A program made the translations under genes and the position numbers. A stretch of 64,000 bases of DNA. Source: Abelmoschus esculentus. Lineage: Eukaryota; Streptophyta; Magnoliopsida; Malvales; Malvaceae. Location of the stretch: positions 5,091,501 to 5,155,500 of the forward strand of contig JAUCBN010000020.1 of NCBI GenBank assembly GCA_035048815.1, read 5' to 3'. Position 1 is the stretch's first letter, and every line of letters starts with the position of its first letter. Below the pieces are notes generated by a model. It saw only the letters and a program-made list of their open reading frames with translations, did no database searches and was not told the origin of the DNA. This document shows positions 22,526 through 33,923 of the stretch, piece by piece.

Positions 22526-24740
22526 GGATGGTTGTTTGGTTCTCTCCTCTCGCCTCTCTCTTCTCTCCCATGTTTTCTTCTCCTCCCCTTTGCCGCCACC
22601 ATGAACCTGTAACTGGACGTGCCTTCCCCATCAACAACATCCTATCACCCCGAGGAGAGGGAGACACCGACACCCCCATCATTTTTTTACCAAGGTTTTT
22701 TCGATTATTGTTATCTTTTACTATCTCCTTTATTTTGTTCTTTACACTGTTGTTTTTCATTGTTATAACAACTGAATCGTGGCCACGATATGTTTGCTCC
22801 TTTCTTTTGTGTTGCGAGGAATCGATCTTTTTAAGGCGACTCTTTGAATGATCGATAGTCGGATGAGATTATAAAGCCGACGTCGTCGGCTTGTATCTTT
22901 TCTTGAATACCTTCGTACTGGCAGGAAGATCACAACCGACGTTCAACGGCAAATCCTAGATCATCGGAATCGAGTAAGTTCCCCGAAGGAGCATCTTTTA
23001 TTTCTTTTACTTCTTTTTCTTATTTCTCATGAACTTTCTGAAACAATTTCGATCAATCTCTTTTGGCTTCTTGATACTAAAAAACAAGTTGCTTTTGAAT
23101 TCATGTGGTCTACTATTATCGTTCCTACACTACGTCCTTTTGTTGGTTGGTTCATTGAGTTTCAATCCGCTGCAAGGAGTACTCTTTTTAACGTTCATGC
23201 TTCTACCTCTCATGTTTTTTTTTCTAATTATTGTGCTTCTCTTTTAATTAGGTTTTTGATTCTTTGTATCTTTGATGATCTATTCACATACTATTGTTTT
23301 TATACTATTATACTACCTTTAATCAGGGATCCTTCAAACTTTGTTTATGAAGTTGTTAACTCCAAAAAGTTCTCTAGTTCCATTATCTTTCTTTTTAAAA
23401 CCACTCAAAAAAATATGAAACACCGAGATCTACGAGGAACTTATCAATATAAAGTTTCCTTCTTGGGTAATTCTGGACTTTCCATCCATGTTTGCTTCTT
23501 CAATCAACTCGGACAAGACAGTTTCCTACCGCAAGGACATTTGTTGCGGGTTTTTGGAGTTTCAACGACCCATAAAATGCTTTGCAGGCAATTAAGTAAT
23601 TAGCCTTGGTTGCAAGCCAAGGCCATGCACACTTTCCAATCCCAGTATAAACCATATCGACTCTATTTTCCATCTCGAAAACCATCGACTATGCTCGACT
23701 GAAGGGATTGGTAAGGCCTTTGGTTATTCCATCCCGATGAGAAGCACCCTTTGTGTTGATTACTTCTCGGTTAGTTTGGTCAACATATCAGGCCTTTCGG
23801 CTTACTTGCTCTCGGAGAAGGGTTCTCGAGCAATCTCGGCCAATTCGAATACCCTATCGACCATGTGTTTTCTTTGGATCATCATTGACGTTTTTGATGA
23901 ATTGAGGAAGCTTAGACCTTTTGTTTGGGTCCTGTTTCGCCAAACCTATATGGCCATGAGTTGTACTGTCATCAAATATCGGCCTGCAAGCATCGCCCTC
24001 TTTCAAGGCTCTTCTCGGAAGGTTCTTAATTCAAGTTTACGATATGTTATGCACGTTCCGTCTAATACAAATGTTCACTTTTGTTTCTGTCGAAGTAATC
24101 GGATAGTCATGATTGCGTTCTTGCGTCATGCCCACACCAACAAAGACACATACGGCTTCCCTTTGGTGGTAAGTAGCTATTATGGTTACCTTTTACCCTA
24201 TTCTCTATATCATGCTTATATTTCTCTCTCTATTGCCTTTATGATTATACCACCCTTGATAACGGGCTTGCCCAACACCTTTCATGGTGTATTATACTCA
24301 AACAAGCTATATTCAATGAAATTCTTATGTTCCCACAATGCCACTTTGACTAAATTGGCGACGATCACTTCTTGGTCTCTATATACTTGTTACAAGTTTT
24401 CTATACCAATCCCTATATGGACTCCCAAATTTTCTTCTCACAATTTTTTTCGTTGTAATACTTCCTTTGTTAGTAATTTCACTTACTTCCATCTTCCTAA
24501 TTCTTTTTCTATTAACTTTTTTACCTACCTATTCTCCTTTACAAAGTCTTTTACATATCATCAAATTCATACACCCTTTTCTATTGTATATGTTTATTCT
24601 AATCCTTGTATATTCAAACTCTCTATTCTTTCCTATATATAACCATACACTCCTCACATAATTCCTCATCTACTTTACCTTTCCATCGCCAATTTCATTT
24701 CTTTCTCCTAACCAACTCCTTTACTTTACCTAATCAATTA
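22526..24740 (+). other. Putative LINE 5' region, pyrimidine-rich
   Basis: Begins with a CT-rich stretch (TTCTCTCCTCTCGCCTCTC) directly after the satellite and runs to the first recognisable ORF1 sequence. Long open stretches occur on + (23103-23603, 166 codons; 23737-24642, 301 codons), but their translations are hydrophobic and low-complexity, with no motif I recognise. They may be chance frames in pyrimidine-rich DNA or remnants of an extended ORF1. The link to the LINE is by position only. Confidence 0.4.
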
Positions 24741-26106
24741 CCTATAGACTCCAAATCTTTTCTTCAACAACTTGGGAATATTCAATTCACCGAATATGAA
24801 AAAGCTTCTATTTTTCAACCAAGTATCTCTTGGGATTCCTCCGAAGAGGAAGCACTTTCTACCCTACTCGGGAACCTTATATCCATCCTTAAAGGACATT
24901 GACTACCAGGTGATCGTGAAAGCTTTTACCGGAATTTGAAATCCGGCCAAGATAGTCTCTATGCGAATTTTGAAACCACGTTCGTTTCTCATTCTCTTTA
25001 AGGATGAGAAGATTAAAGACGATATCTTGGCTAGGGGGACCTGGACATACAAGTACGAGTGGTTAGCTCTTGTGCAGTACAATACTAATATCAGTCTTGA
25101 TGAACACTGTTTTACGACGATGAATATTTTGGGTGCGAATTTATAACATTCCCCCTATCTTTCTTGCCTCGTAGGAATCTGCCCATAACAATGGCGAATC
25201 ACTCGGGACCATAATTGGAACAGTGACAAAAATCGACACAAGGAGGATTGATTTCAACATGATTGAATACCTCCGAATTGGTTTAACACTAGATGCCTCC
25301 AAATCGATTAGACGCAGTGTTGCTATCGGTGGGGGAGCTACTACCAGATTTTGCCTACTTCAATATGAACGTCTTCCCACAATATGTCACTGTTGTGGCA
25401 GAATTGGTCATTCTACGGATTTTTGTACTCTCCCAGTAGAGGCTCGACCTGAACAACTACAATATGGAGATTGGCTTCGCTATGTTCCTAAGAAAAAGGA
25501 TGCACAACCTACACAAAAAGGTCGGATTTGCTATTTATCCAATGCTCACTCTACCACTCAACCTACGCCTACTTCATCTTAAACATCTGCAAACCAACAC
25601 AACAACGTCTATAATAAAGGTAAAGCTCCTATGGCGACACCTCCAGTTCATGTCCATGAACATGACCCTGTTACCGAATCTCCCCAACCTATTTCGAAAG
25701 GCCCTCGGATCCTCCCGACCGTTGCGAGAAGACTGCCTGCCCGTCGATGTCCCCCCCAACCATTGTAAACGGTCTTCCTCGACCAAGACTCTAACATTAC
25801 CACCAGGCCAAAAGCCTATGACGACACCGATGAGGTCAGCTTGTTGGACCCAGAACTCTAAGAGTTAGAGATAGAACTTGCCAACGACCAAGCCTTCCAA
25901 GAGGCAATTGAATGGCTAGACACTGCGCCGACTCCCAAAAGAGCTGTCCGTCCCACTTTCAGTAGAGGTACCAAAAGAACTCCACCTTCTGATGAGGGTA
26001 ACAAGCTTAAATGGCCCAGACCACCAAACAAGGTGTCTACTGAAAAAGCTGGGATGAGCAGCGCAAAAATCTCTCTGGCGGAGGTTGATGTTGATCAACC
26101 CTGCCG
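24741..26106 (+). pseudogene. LINE ORF1: DUF4283-like domain plus CCHC zinc knuckle, broken
   Basis: Gag-like RNA-binding protein of plant LINEs. The N-terminal part (LSTLLGNLI, 24800s) is followed after a frame change by SFLILFKDEKIKDDILARGT (24970s) and, after another, by FWVRIYNIPPIF (about 25130). It continues with SIRRSVAIGGG, FCLLQYERLPTICHCCGRIG and HSTDFC (25223-25582), which is a C-x2-C-x4-H-x4-C knuckle. This layout is typical of the DUF4283/zf-CCHC_4 proteins of L1-type plant LINEs. The C-terminal part is Pro-rich and shifted in frame. It ends just before the ORF2 start at 26113. At least three frameshifts disable it. Confidence 0.75.
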
Positions 26107-26112
26107 AGCAAA

Positions 26113-27350
26113 ATGAAAATATTATGTTGGAACTGTCACGGTCTCGGAAACACCCAGACAGTTCTCGCCCTGCAACGTGTTATTTCCAAGCATGATGCCG
26201 ATTTTCTTTTCCTTTGCAAAACTAGGTTAAACAAACATAATTTGGACCGTATTAGGATCAAGTTAGGAATGCATGGTTGCATAGCTATTGCATCCAGCCC
26301 TACTTGTACGTGGCTTGCTATTATTTGGAATAATAAAACTTTTATTGATTTGCTTTCTTACTCGGATCGCCATATTGATGTTATTATCTCTTTTAGGCAA
26401 ATACAATTCCATTTTCTGGTTTACATGGTTTTCCTGAAACTGCGAACAAGTACAAAACTTGGTAATTAATAGACACTTTACATTCTTCCTCTTCCCTTCT
26501 ATGGCTTTTAAGGGGGACTTTAATGAAATTCTATATGATAATGAAAAATGTGGCGGAACCTATCGTGCCCGATTACAAATAAATAATTTTCAAGATTGTC
26601 TTACAAAAAATGACCTTTTGATTGTAAGCCAACTTCGGGATGGTTCACTTGGTTTAGATCTGTAAGTAATACGGAAACAATTATGGAAAGAATCGATAGA
26701 TTCCTTGGGAATTCTGATTGTTTTACCTCTTTTCCAAACTTCCAAGCCATATCCTTCTTTCAGGCACGTTCTGACCATTGCCCTATCTTATTGGATACTA
26801 ATCCATCTCGGCCTCTTCGATCCAAACATTCCAACAACCTTTTTCGTTATGAGACTTGCTGGTTTGATAACCCGGAAGTGTCGTCTCGAATTAAAGAGAT
26901 TTGGTCTAACCATTCTCCTTCGACTCTTGATAAATTTAAGGACATTGGACGTTTTCTAAACTCTTGGCAAATAAACAAGCGTATTAAATCCAATGAACGT
27001 ATCACCCGACTTAATGATTTCATTAATATGTGCCTTCAACAACATCTCTCTGATGCTGACATCCAAAACTTTATTTCCGCTAAGAGTGAGCTTGATAGCT
27101 TACTAAGTGCGAAAGAAGTATATTGGACTCAACGAGCTCGGACACAATGGTTAGAACACGGTGACAAAAACACTTCCATCTTTCATGCCAGAGCAAACAG
27201 TCGATGGCGGAAAAATCATATTGTTGGGCTTCTAAAAAACCAAAATGTATGGCAAACACATACAACATATATCATGTCTACTGCTATTAACTACTTTTGA
27301 AACCTTTTCTCGTCCTCCTCCCCTACTATTGCATCTTCCATTTTGGAAAA
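26113..27350 (+). pseudogene. LINE ORF2 N-terminus: AP-type endonuclease and linker, broken and interrupted
   Basis: Starts MKILCWNCHGLGN, the usual start of plant LINE endonucleases, in which the Asn binds metal. It continues FLCKTR (Glu of the usual ET replaced by Lys), then after a frame change GDFNEIL (about 26515), WFTWFRS (about 26645), ERIDRFLGN (26685) and SDHCPI (about 26775). The domain order of a full endonuclease/exonuclease/phosphatase fold is thus present. The linker RTQWLEHGDKNTSIFHARAN (27150s) typically precedes RT. There are three or more frameshifts. At 27351 an Athila LTR interrupts it; the reading resumes at 48063 with IPTIV, as in the intact join of the copy near 5720. 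Confidence 0.85.
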
Positions 27351-28717
27351 TGTTGCGTGTAAAAAGGGTTGCGCAATTTGTGCAAGTGAACACGTTGCAA
27401 GTAATAAAGTGATAAATATCGAGTATCGTCTCCACAGGGATTGGTATACTTAATATGTTTCCTTTGCTCTTCTCGCTCTGCAAAAGAAATAAAGTAAAAA
27501 AATAGATTAATTGGTTGTCTTGAATTAAATGAAAACAACTTGAATAAAAAAGAGAAAATATAGAATGAAAATAAAATCAGATTGAGAGAATGGGCAAGAT
27601 CTAGTTATGTCGTATTATGGATTCAATTGACTTGTTTCCGTCTAATGCAACTACACTACACTGCCTCGGTAGTACTGCAATTCTATTGCCTCGAAAGTGA
27701 AGGGTACGTCCGCCGCGGCAATCCCTTTCTCTTGGGTGGACTTAATCAAGGTTCGGCAAAGTGTCCTTGGATGACCTCGCTTATCCCTAAGTCAAAGTAC
27801 TGTTGATGACTTGATGATACCTCCCAGCGTGAATCAACTATAACCACCAACCAATCTTACACTTCTTTTAGCCGCTGAAACTCTAACCTATCCCTAGGCC
27901 GAGTTAGTATTTTCCAGTTAGAAAAATACCGTACTTATTCCTTTCGTGAATCTAACTCTCCCAATGCTAGATAAATAGATCTCTCACAAACTTCTCTCCC
28001 GAGCTTGAATGCAAGAACAATGAATGGCAAAGAATAAGCAATCCTTAATATTTTATTGCATGAAACAAGAAAACAAAATCGATATCCTCTCACAAATACT
28101 CGACAACTTTCACCTAAACCCTAAGAGAATTTAGAACATAGTGAAAAACAAAGAAAACGCTAAAGTCTATTGTGGACTCTCCTCTCCTTTTCTCTTGGAT
28201 GGCACATCCTTTATATAGGCTAAAACTAGGGCAACATCAGCCTTGGACAAGAAGTTTAGTAAGTTTGGACGTTTCCTTCCTTGAAAACGTAAATCTCTTA
28301 ATTTGGTTCTTTCAATCTTTACACCGTCTTCTCGAACTTCAATTGCTCTGCAAAGTGTCTAGAAAAATCCAACTTTTTATGCTCTTCAAATCGATCACCA
28401 CTTTGACTTTTGGTCTTAAGAAATTCCCCGCCTCCGCAGGATGCTTCTACTACCCCGACGGAGGTCTGACTTTGAGTCTGCTTAGCTTCCATCAGTAGAA
28501 GCTCCCATCTGTGGCTGGTTCGATCAAGGTCCAAGTTTAACTGCAAATGCACAAAGATGCATTAAAGCTTATATTTTCTATAAATTTCATCCTTATTTGT
28601 CATGAAGGTAAAACATCCATATATCACACATTAGGCTTATGCATCAGTCCAAATAGGTATAGATTAAGAAATTATTGTCAATGAAAGATGTAAAAATAGT
28701 CTTTTGAGGACTTATCA
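27351..28717 (-). repeat. 3' LTR of outer Athila
   Basis: 1367 bp, TGTTGCGTG...CTTATCA on +, that is TGATAAG...CGCAACA on the element strand. It matches the 46767-48062 and 45373-46003 copies. A TATA-like TATATAAAGG reads on the minus strand near 28210. The open frames within it have no similarity to known proteins and are ignored. Confidence 0.88.
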
Positions 28718-28731
28718 CACCCCTAAACTCG
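28718..28731 (-). promoter_or_regulatory. Polypurine tract of outer Athila
   Basis: On the minus strand CGAGTTTAGGGGTG directly precedes TGATAAG. One base (A in the G-run) departs from the inner element and element 1. Confidence 0.8.
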
Positions 28732-29540
28732 AACTATTGCTTGTCCTCAAGCAATGCAAACCATCAAATTGCCATACCTTATTCTCTATTGGTCTTACTT
28801 GTTCATCTATTCTCCCCACCATGATTATGCCTATTCTAAGTCTTAACCTTTCGGCTACCCAAGGACTTACCCGGAATCGAGCTATAAGATTTTGTGAGTG
28901 TGTGAGTTCTTGTGGACAAGTTTGATTAAAGGTTTTCTTAGACAAACTCTAAGTTTAAGACAAATAGATTTGGAATTCTTCTTATAACAACAACTACTTG
29001 AGCTAATTTGTGAGTTTTTTTAAGCATACTAGAGCCAATTTCGGGCACCTCTAGCATGAAGAAGAGTGAGTTCTAGAGTCGGTTATTGGCACCTCTAGTC
29101 ATCATTCCATAAATCTAAGCCTTTATCACCTAAGTTCATTAAAAGAATTCCTATAATCACACAAGTCCCAAAAGTGTTTTTAGAGTCAATCCTATAGCAA
29201 GCTTCTAAGTTTTAGTCCTTAAGCATCGTAAGGTTAATCCTTCTAAATAGGACTTAGCCATGGTAAGGAGAAAGATTTCTATAGCCTAAGGATAATAATC
29301 TAAGGCAATGATGTAGAGCAATGCAGGAGTACGAACAATATTTCAAGTAAGGTAAAAATAAACTTAAATTGCTCCTTTTCATGGCAGGGCCACGGCAGTG
29401 AATTGTCTCAGCAGTGAATCTACACCCCCAAGCCCAAACTGAGCATTGTCCCCAATGGTTAAACATATGCAAAAGACAAGAAACAAACAAGAAGATTATC
29501 AAGAAAAAAAATATAAAAACAGCATAGAGGTATAGAAGGA
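28732..29540 (-). other. 3' untranslated spacer of outer Athila
   Basis: About 800 bp between the third ORF stop and the polypurine tract, collinear with 31010-31910 of the inner element (shared blocks GAGCCAATTTCGGGCACCTC and CTCTAGCATGAAGAAGAG). No coding potential. Sequence near 29365-29400 reappears as a short fragment at 46003-46039 inside the rearranged 5' LTR. Confidence 0.65.
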
Positions 29541-29707
29541 TTAAAAATCCTCCGAAGAACTACTGCGGATGAGGAGTTTCCTTGGCCTTTTTGCTGACAG
29601 TTTAGTTTTTGATCCCTGTGCTGGTGATTGCTGAGTTTTGGCTGTTCTAGGTGGCTGGATTCTAGTAGGTGGCGTCCTTTGCAATGGGGCGTTGACTTCT
29701 TCTCCTT
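29541..29707 (-). pseudogene. Outer Athila third ORF, C-terminal part
   Basis: Reads GEEVNAPLQRTPPTRIQPPR and on to a basic, Ser-rich end (RSSSSEDF, stop at 29541). It is the severed C-terminus of the ORF at 37906-39271: the inner Athila entered between them. The inner element has the parallel text GEEVEAPMQRTPPTRVQPPR near 32035, which proves the join. Confidence 0.85.
29703..29707. repeat. Target-site duplication of inner Athila (left)
   Basis: TCCTT at 29703-29707 and TCTTT at 37901-37905 flank the inner element, one mismatch in five. Removing the element and one copy restores the reading frame of the outer third ORF (DEEGEEVN), so the assignment is solid. Confidence 0.8.
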
Positions 29708-30995
29708 TGTCGCGTGTCAAAAGTGCGCGTTTAGTGCAAGTGGACACATTGAAAGTAATAAGTCATAAGTATTTATCGGATTATTGTCTCCACAGGGATT
29801 GGTATACTCAATATGTCTTCTTCGTCTTCTTGTTCTGTAGAAAGAAATAAAATAAAACATAAGTGATTTGGATTAACTAAAATAAAATAACTAAGTAAAG
29901 TAAAGAGAATTGAATAATACAGAGAGATGGGTCAGGATCCAGTTGCGTTGTATTGTGGATTTGATTGACTTGTCTCTGCCCAATGCAATCGTATATCTCT
30001 GCCTCGGCAGCACTGCAGATTACTGCCTTGGCAGCGACGATACTGTCCGCCGCGGCAATCCCTTTCTCGTGGGTGGAGTTTACCAAAGTTCGGCAAAGTG
30101 TCCTTGGATGACTCCGCTTATCCCTAAGTCGAAGTACTGTTGATGACTAGTCCTTGATGATACCTCCCGGCGTGAACCAATTATACTCACCAGCCAATCT
30201 CACACTTCTTTTAGCCGCTGAAACTCTTAACCTATCCCTAGGTCGAGTTAGTATTTCGCGATTGAAACACCTTACTTACCCCTTTCGTGAATCTAACTCT
30301 CCCGAGTCTAGATAAATGGATTACTCACAAACTTCTCTCCCGAGATTGAATGTAAGAACAAGGAATAACAAAGGATAAGCAAACCTTGATAGTTTTATTG
30401 CATTGAAACAAAGACAAAGTACAATCTCCTCTCACAAATATTAACAACCTTCACCTAAACCCTAAGAAAGCTTAGAACATAGTTGAGAGAAAGAAAACAA
30501 AGTTTATGAATCGGCTCTCTCTAGGTATTCGTCTTTCATACATTGGACGGCTAGGTCTTTATATAGGCTAGACCTAGGGCAAACCTTTCCTAAGTAGAAT
30601 ACAACTTGGAGTAGGGAACAAGTCATGTACATAATTAAAATATTTCCAAGTTTAAATTCGACTAAGGGGCTTTCCCGCGTGGCCTTGTCTAAGGCTTTAA
30701 GTCCAGACATGTCCCTTGGATTTTTCTCTTCCAATCGCCTACAGTCTTGCTTCCTGGCTCTCAGCTGCTGCCTCGGCATCAGGTCCTGCCTCGGCCTTGT
30801 TGCTGCCGCGGCATTGATTCTCCTGCATAGATATAAAGATGCAGTAAAACTTGCCTTTTTCTGTAAATATGAGTTCTATGAGCTTAACTTCTAAATATAT
30901 CACATTAAGTACATGCATTGGTCTGAGTGGGTGTAAATTTGGTGATTAATGCCCATAAATGGTGTAAAAAGTGATATTGAGTTGCGCACTTATCA
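29708..30995 (-). repeat. 3' LTR of inner Athila
   Basis: 1288 bp, TGTCGCGTG...CACTTATCA on +. Nearly identical to 36578-37900, which carries about 34 bp more near 37565-37600. A TATA-like TATATAAAG on the minus strand near 30560 is the likely promoter. It carries TGCCNNGGCA palindromes at 30000, 30024, 30769 and 30804. Confidence 0.93.
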
Positions 30996-31009
30996 CACCC
31001 CCAAACTCG
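30996..31009 (-). promoter_or_regulatory. Polypurine tract of inner Athila
   Basis: CGAGTTTGGGGGTG on the minus strand immediately before TGATAAG. Essentially the same as at 2711-2724. Confidence 0.85.
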
Positions 31010-31910
31010 AACTATTTTTTGTCCTCAAGCAATGCAAACTATCAATTTACCGAACTCTACTCTCTCTTGGTCATATGTTTCCATCTATTCTCCCCACCAT
31101 AACTATGCCTATTCTTAAGCCTTAACCTTTCGGCTACCCAAGGGTTTACCTAGAAACAAACTATAAGAATTGTGAGTGTGTGCGTTTTTGTGGACAAGTT
31201 TATTAAAGGTTTTCCTAGATAAACTCTAAGTTCAAGACAAGTAGAATTGGGTTAAGTGTTCTCTTCTTTTCTAAACAACCAATTCTTGAGCCAATTTCGG
31301 GCACCTCAAGGATTGTGTTTTTCCCTTCATTTATTCCTTCTTTCTTTTTGATATTACTTAAAACATACAAGAGCCAATTTCGGGCACCTCTAGCATGAAG
31401 AAGAGTCTTTTCTAGAGCCGGTGATAGGCACCTCTAGTTACTTTCCCAAAAATCTAAGTCTTTATCACCTAAGTTCATTAAAAGAACTCCTATAATCCAA
31501 CAAGTCCCAAAAGTGTTTAAAGTTCTTCCTATAGTAAGCTTCTAAGTTTTCATCCTTAGGTATCCTATGGTTAAACCTTCTTAACAGGATCTAATCATGG
31601 TAAGGAGAAAGATTTCTATAGCCTTAAAGAATAAACTAAGGCAATACTGATGATAAGCAGTGCAAAAGTTTAGGCATTTAATTCAAGTAAGGCGGGTAAC
31701 ATGAAAATTAAAAAAAATCACAGGAATACACCCTTTTTTTTGGCAAGGCCTCGTCATTAGATTGCTGCCTTGGCAGTGAATCTGCACCCCCAAACTCAAA
31801 CCAAGCATTGTTCTCAGTGCTTTATATTTGAAGAGAATAGTAGGCAACAAAAATATGAAAGGAATAAGCAGCATAGAAAGCAAACAACAAATATTATTGA
31901 ATTATGAAAG
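31010..31910 (-). other. 3' untranslated spacer of inner Athila
   Basis: Non-coding sequence between the third ORF and the polypurine tract, collinear with 28732-29540. It contains TGCCTTGGCA at 31766. Nothing else recognised. Confidence 0.65.
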
Positions 31911-33446
31911 ATTTAAAGCGACTCCGAAGAGCTGCTTGTAACAATTTTTCTCCTTGGCCTTGCTGCCGATTGCTTTGTTCTTAGTGAGGGCGATGGTTGA
32001 GCTTTTGCTTACCGGGGTGGTTGGACTCTTGTGGGTGGTGTCCGTTGCATTGGGGCCTCCACTTCTTCTCCTTCTTCCACATCGGCCATGTCCTCGGTGA
32101 TCATTATGTCTGTTCCACCTTCCATTACTGTGGTTGCCCCGGTATGATGTGTACTAGGTCCGGCGGCGGTTGAGCTTTGGTGCACATAGGCATCTATCTC
32201 AGCTGATACATTGCCCATGATGATTGGGGATCGTGGTGGAGTGCTGAAGACTGCCCTTCGCTTGGATGGTCTTCTGCTGGCAGATGATGCTGCGGCCGAA
32301 TTCGCTGCCCTGGATGGGCCACCAGCATGGTACTATGGTCGAGGGCCCGCATGGAAGAACGACCTTGGTCCTCCCGGAGCTGGTGTAGTCTCGGTGTAAG
32401 GGGCGGCTGTGACAAACATATTGCTGGGAAATTCTGGAAATTGCGCCCTTGGTCTGGAAAAGCGTGGAGCATCAATTGGGTTAATGTGCCGTTGAAATCT
32501 CTTTGATACTCCATGTACCTCTGTTGCCTGAGGTCCATCGCTGCCATCCTTTGCAAAATCTCCTGATACGGGTTTGCTGCGGCAGAGGTGTGGGCAGTGT
32601 CTGGCATGTCTACCGTGTAGTGGACCCCGGGAACAGTATCAGCAGTGAAATGCTGGGGCGTTGCTTGGACTGGCTCCGCCTGCATGATCTGCATGACTTT
32701 GTGACAAAAGTCTCTGGTCCATCCTCGCCTTTGGGGAGTGTATTCGTCTGTATCTTCTATTGGCACACCTGCGGCAACACACAAACCCGTGATCAAACAT
32801 GGGAAATATAATGGTCCCCTATCTTTCTTACCGCATTCGTGAATTTCACGTAAGATGATCTCTCCAACGTTGATGGTCCTTTTGTTGATGATTGATTGGA
32901 TGAACACCAATCGCTTTCGGTCTATCGTGCTGTTGTGGGATGTGGGGATCAGACATCGCTTGACAAAGGTATTCCACAGCTTGGCCTCGGGCTTTAGGCT
33001 CTGCCTTGTTACGGATCCTCTATGGGTACCGGTTTCCCATGGAGTATTCACGTAACAAATGTCGTCTTTAATTAACTCGTAATCCTTGGCAGTGATGTCT
33101 TCCATGAATTCAGCGTGAACATCACTGTTCGGAGTGAGTCCGTAGAAATCGTTGATGGTCTCGGCATCTAACTGGACCGGCCTGCCGCGACAGTGAACAA
33201 ATAGGGAATCTTTGCTGGGCTCGTGCGCATAAAATTCCTGCACGATTGTAGCGTTTGCCTGGGCAGGTTGGAGACAGAAGATTTCCCAATCTTGGTACTT
33301 GATCTGTCAAAGAGATAATGCTCAATGCCGTAGTTTTCATCATCCGAATGTTGGAAACCTTATTCTTCCCACAATTGCCGGGCAATGAAAGACCAGTTGA
33401 AACGGTCTTCAACATTGGCTGGGGCAGATCGCTTGTAAGTGGCCAT
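31911..33446 (-). pseudogene. Inner Athila third ORF ('putative plant transposon protein'), broken
   Basis: ATG at 33446 opens MATYKRSAPANVEDRF, as in the outer copy. An in-frame stop follows at GF (about 33360) and a frame change at about 33290. The long stretch 33243-32194 (349 codons) keeps FYAHEPSKDSLFVHCRGR, LIKDDICYVNTPWETG, KRCLIPTSHN, RGWTRDFCHKVMQI and EILQRMAAMDLRQQRYM. Another frame change near 32300 leads to MGNVSAEIDAYVHQ and EEVEAPMQRTPPTR (32218-32009). The end near 31911 is approximate. The N-terminal two thirds are a conserved globular domain and the C-terminal third is Pro/Gln/Ser-rich. Function unknown; it sits where retroviruses keep env, but I see no signal peptide or membrane segment. 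Confidence 0.8.
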
Positions 33447-33923
33447 CAAGATTGTGAGAGATTGATTTCTTGGAGATTTTCTTGGAAAGAATCTGAGAAT
33501 TTCACGAAGAATTGTGAGTAGGCAGAGAGTATTATGAGAGCAAGATTGTAAGGAATTCTAAAGAAAGCAAGGGTGAATAGTTCAAGAGGAAGGGGTTTCT
33601 TATATAGTCCTCGGCCTTGTGACCGTTTGAATCCACTAGCCATTTTGTAGCCGTTATTCTTTATTGCCGTTTCCTTTTCTGCCACGGCAGGAATCTCGGC
33701 AGACTAGCCGTTACACTGTTCTTCCCGTTGAAACTACTGCGGTTCTGGCACTGTTTTCTGCCTCGGCAGAATTCCTGCTGTGAACTATTCCTCCATTATT
33801 CTTGGTTATTATCCTAAACAAAAATTAAACACACAAAAAGAAAAGTACTTAAAGCAAAAACAAATTTGAAAAATAAACTAAACTAATCCTAATATAATAA
33901 TAATAAGGAAAAAGAGAGGAGAT
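33447..33923 (-). other. Leader of inner third ORF
   Basis: About 480 bp between the polyprotein stop (33924) and the third ORF start. Non-coding; contains TGCCACGGCA (33680) and TGCCTCGGCA (33759). Corresponds to 39272-39702 in the outer element. Confidence 0.6.

Noticed and set aside
23103..24642. Long + frames of 166 and 301 codons as host genes
   Set aside because: Translations are low-complexity and hydrophobic with no known motif, no intron or promoter evidence, and they lie in the presumed LINE 5' region.
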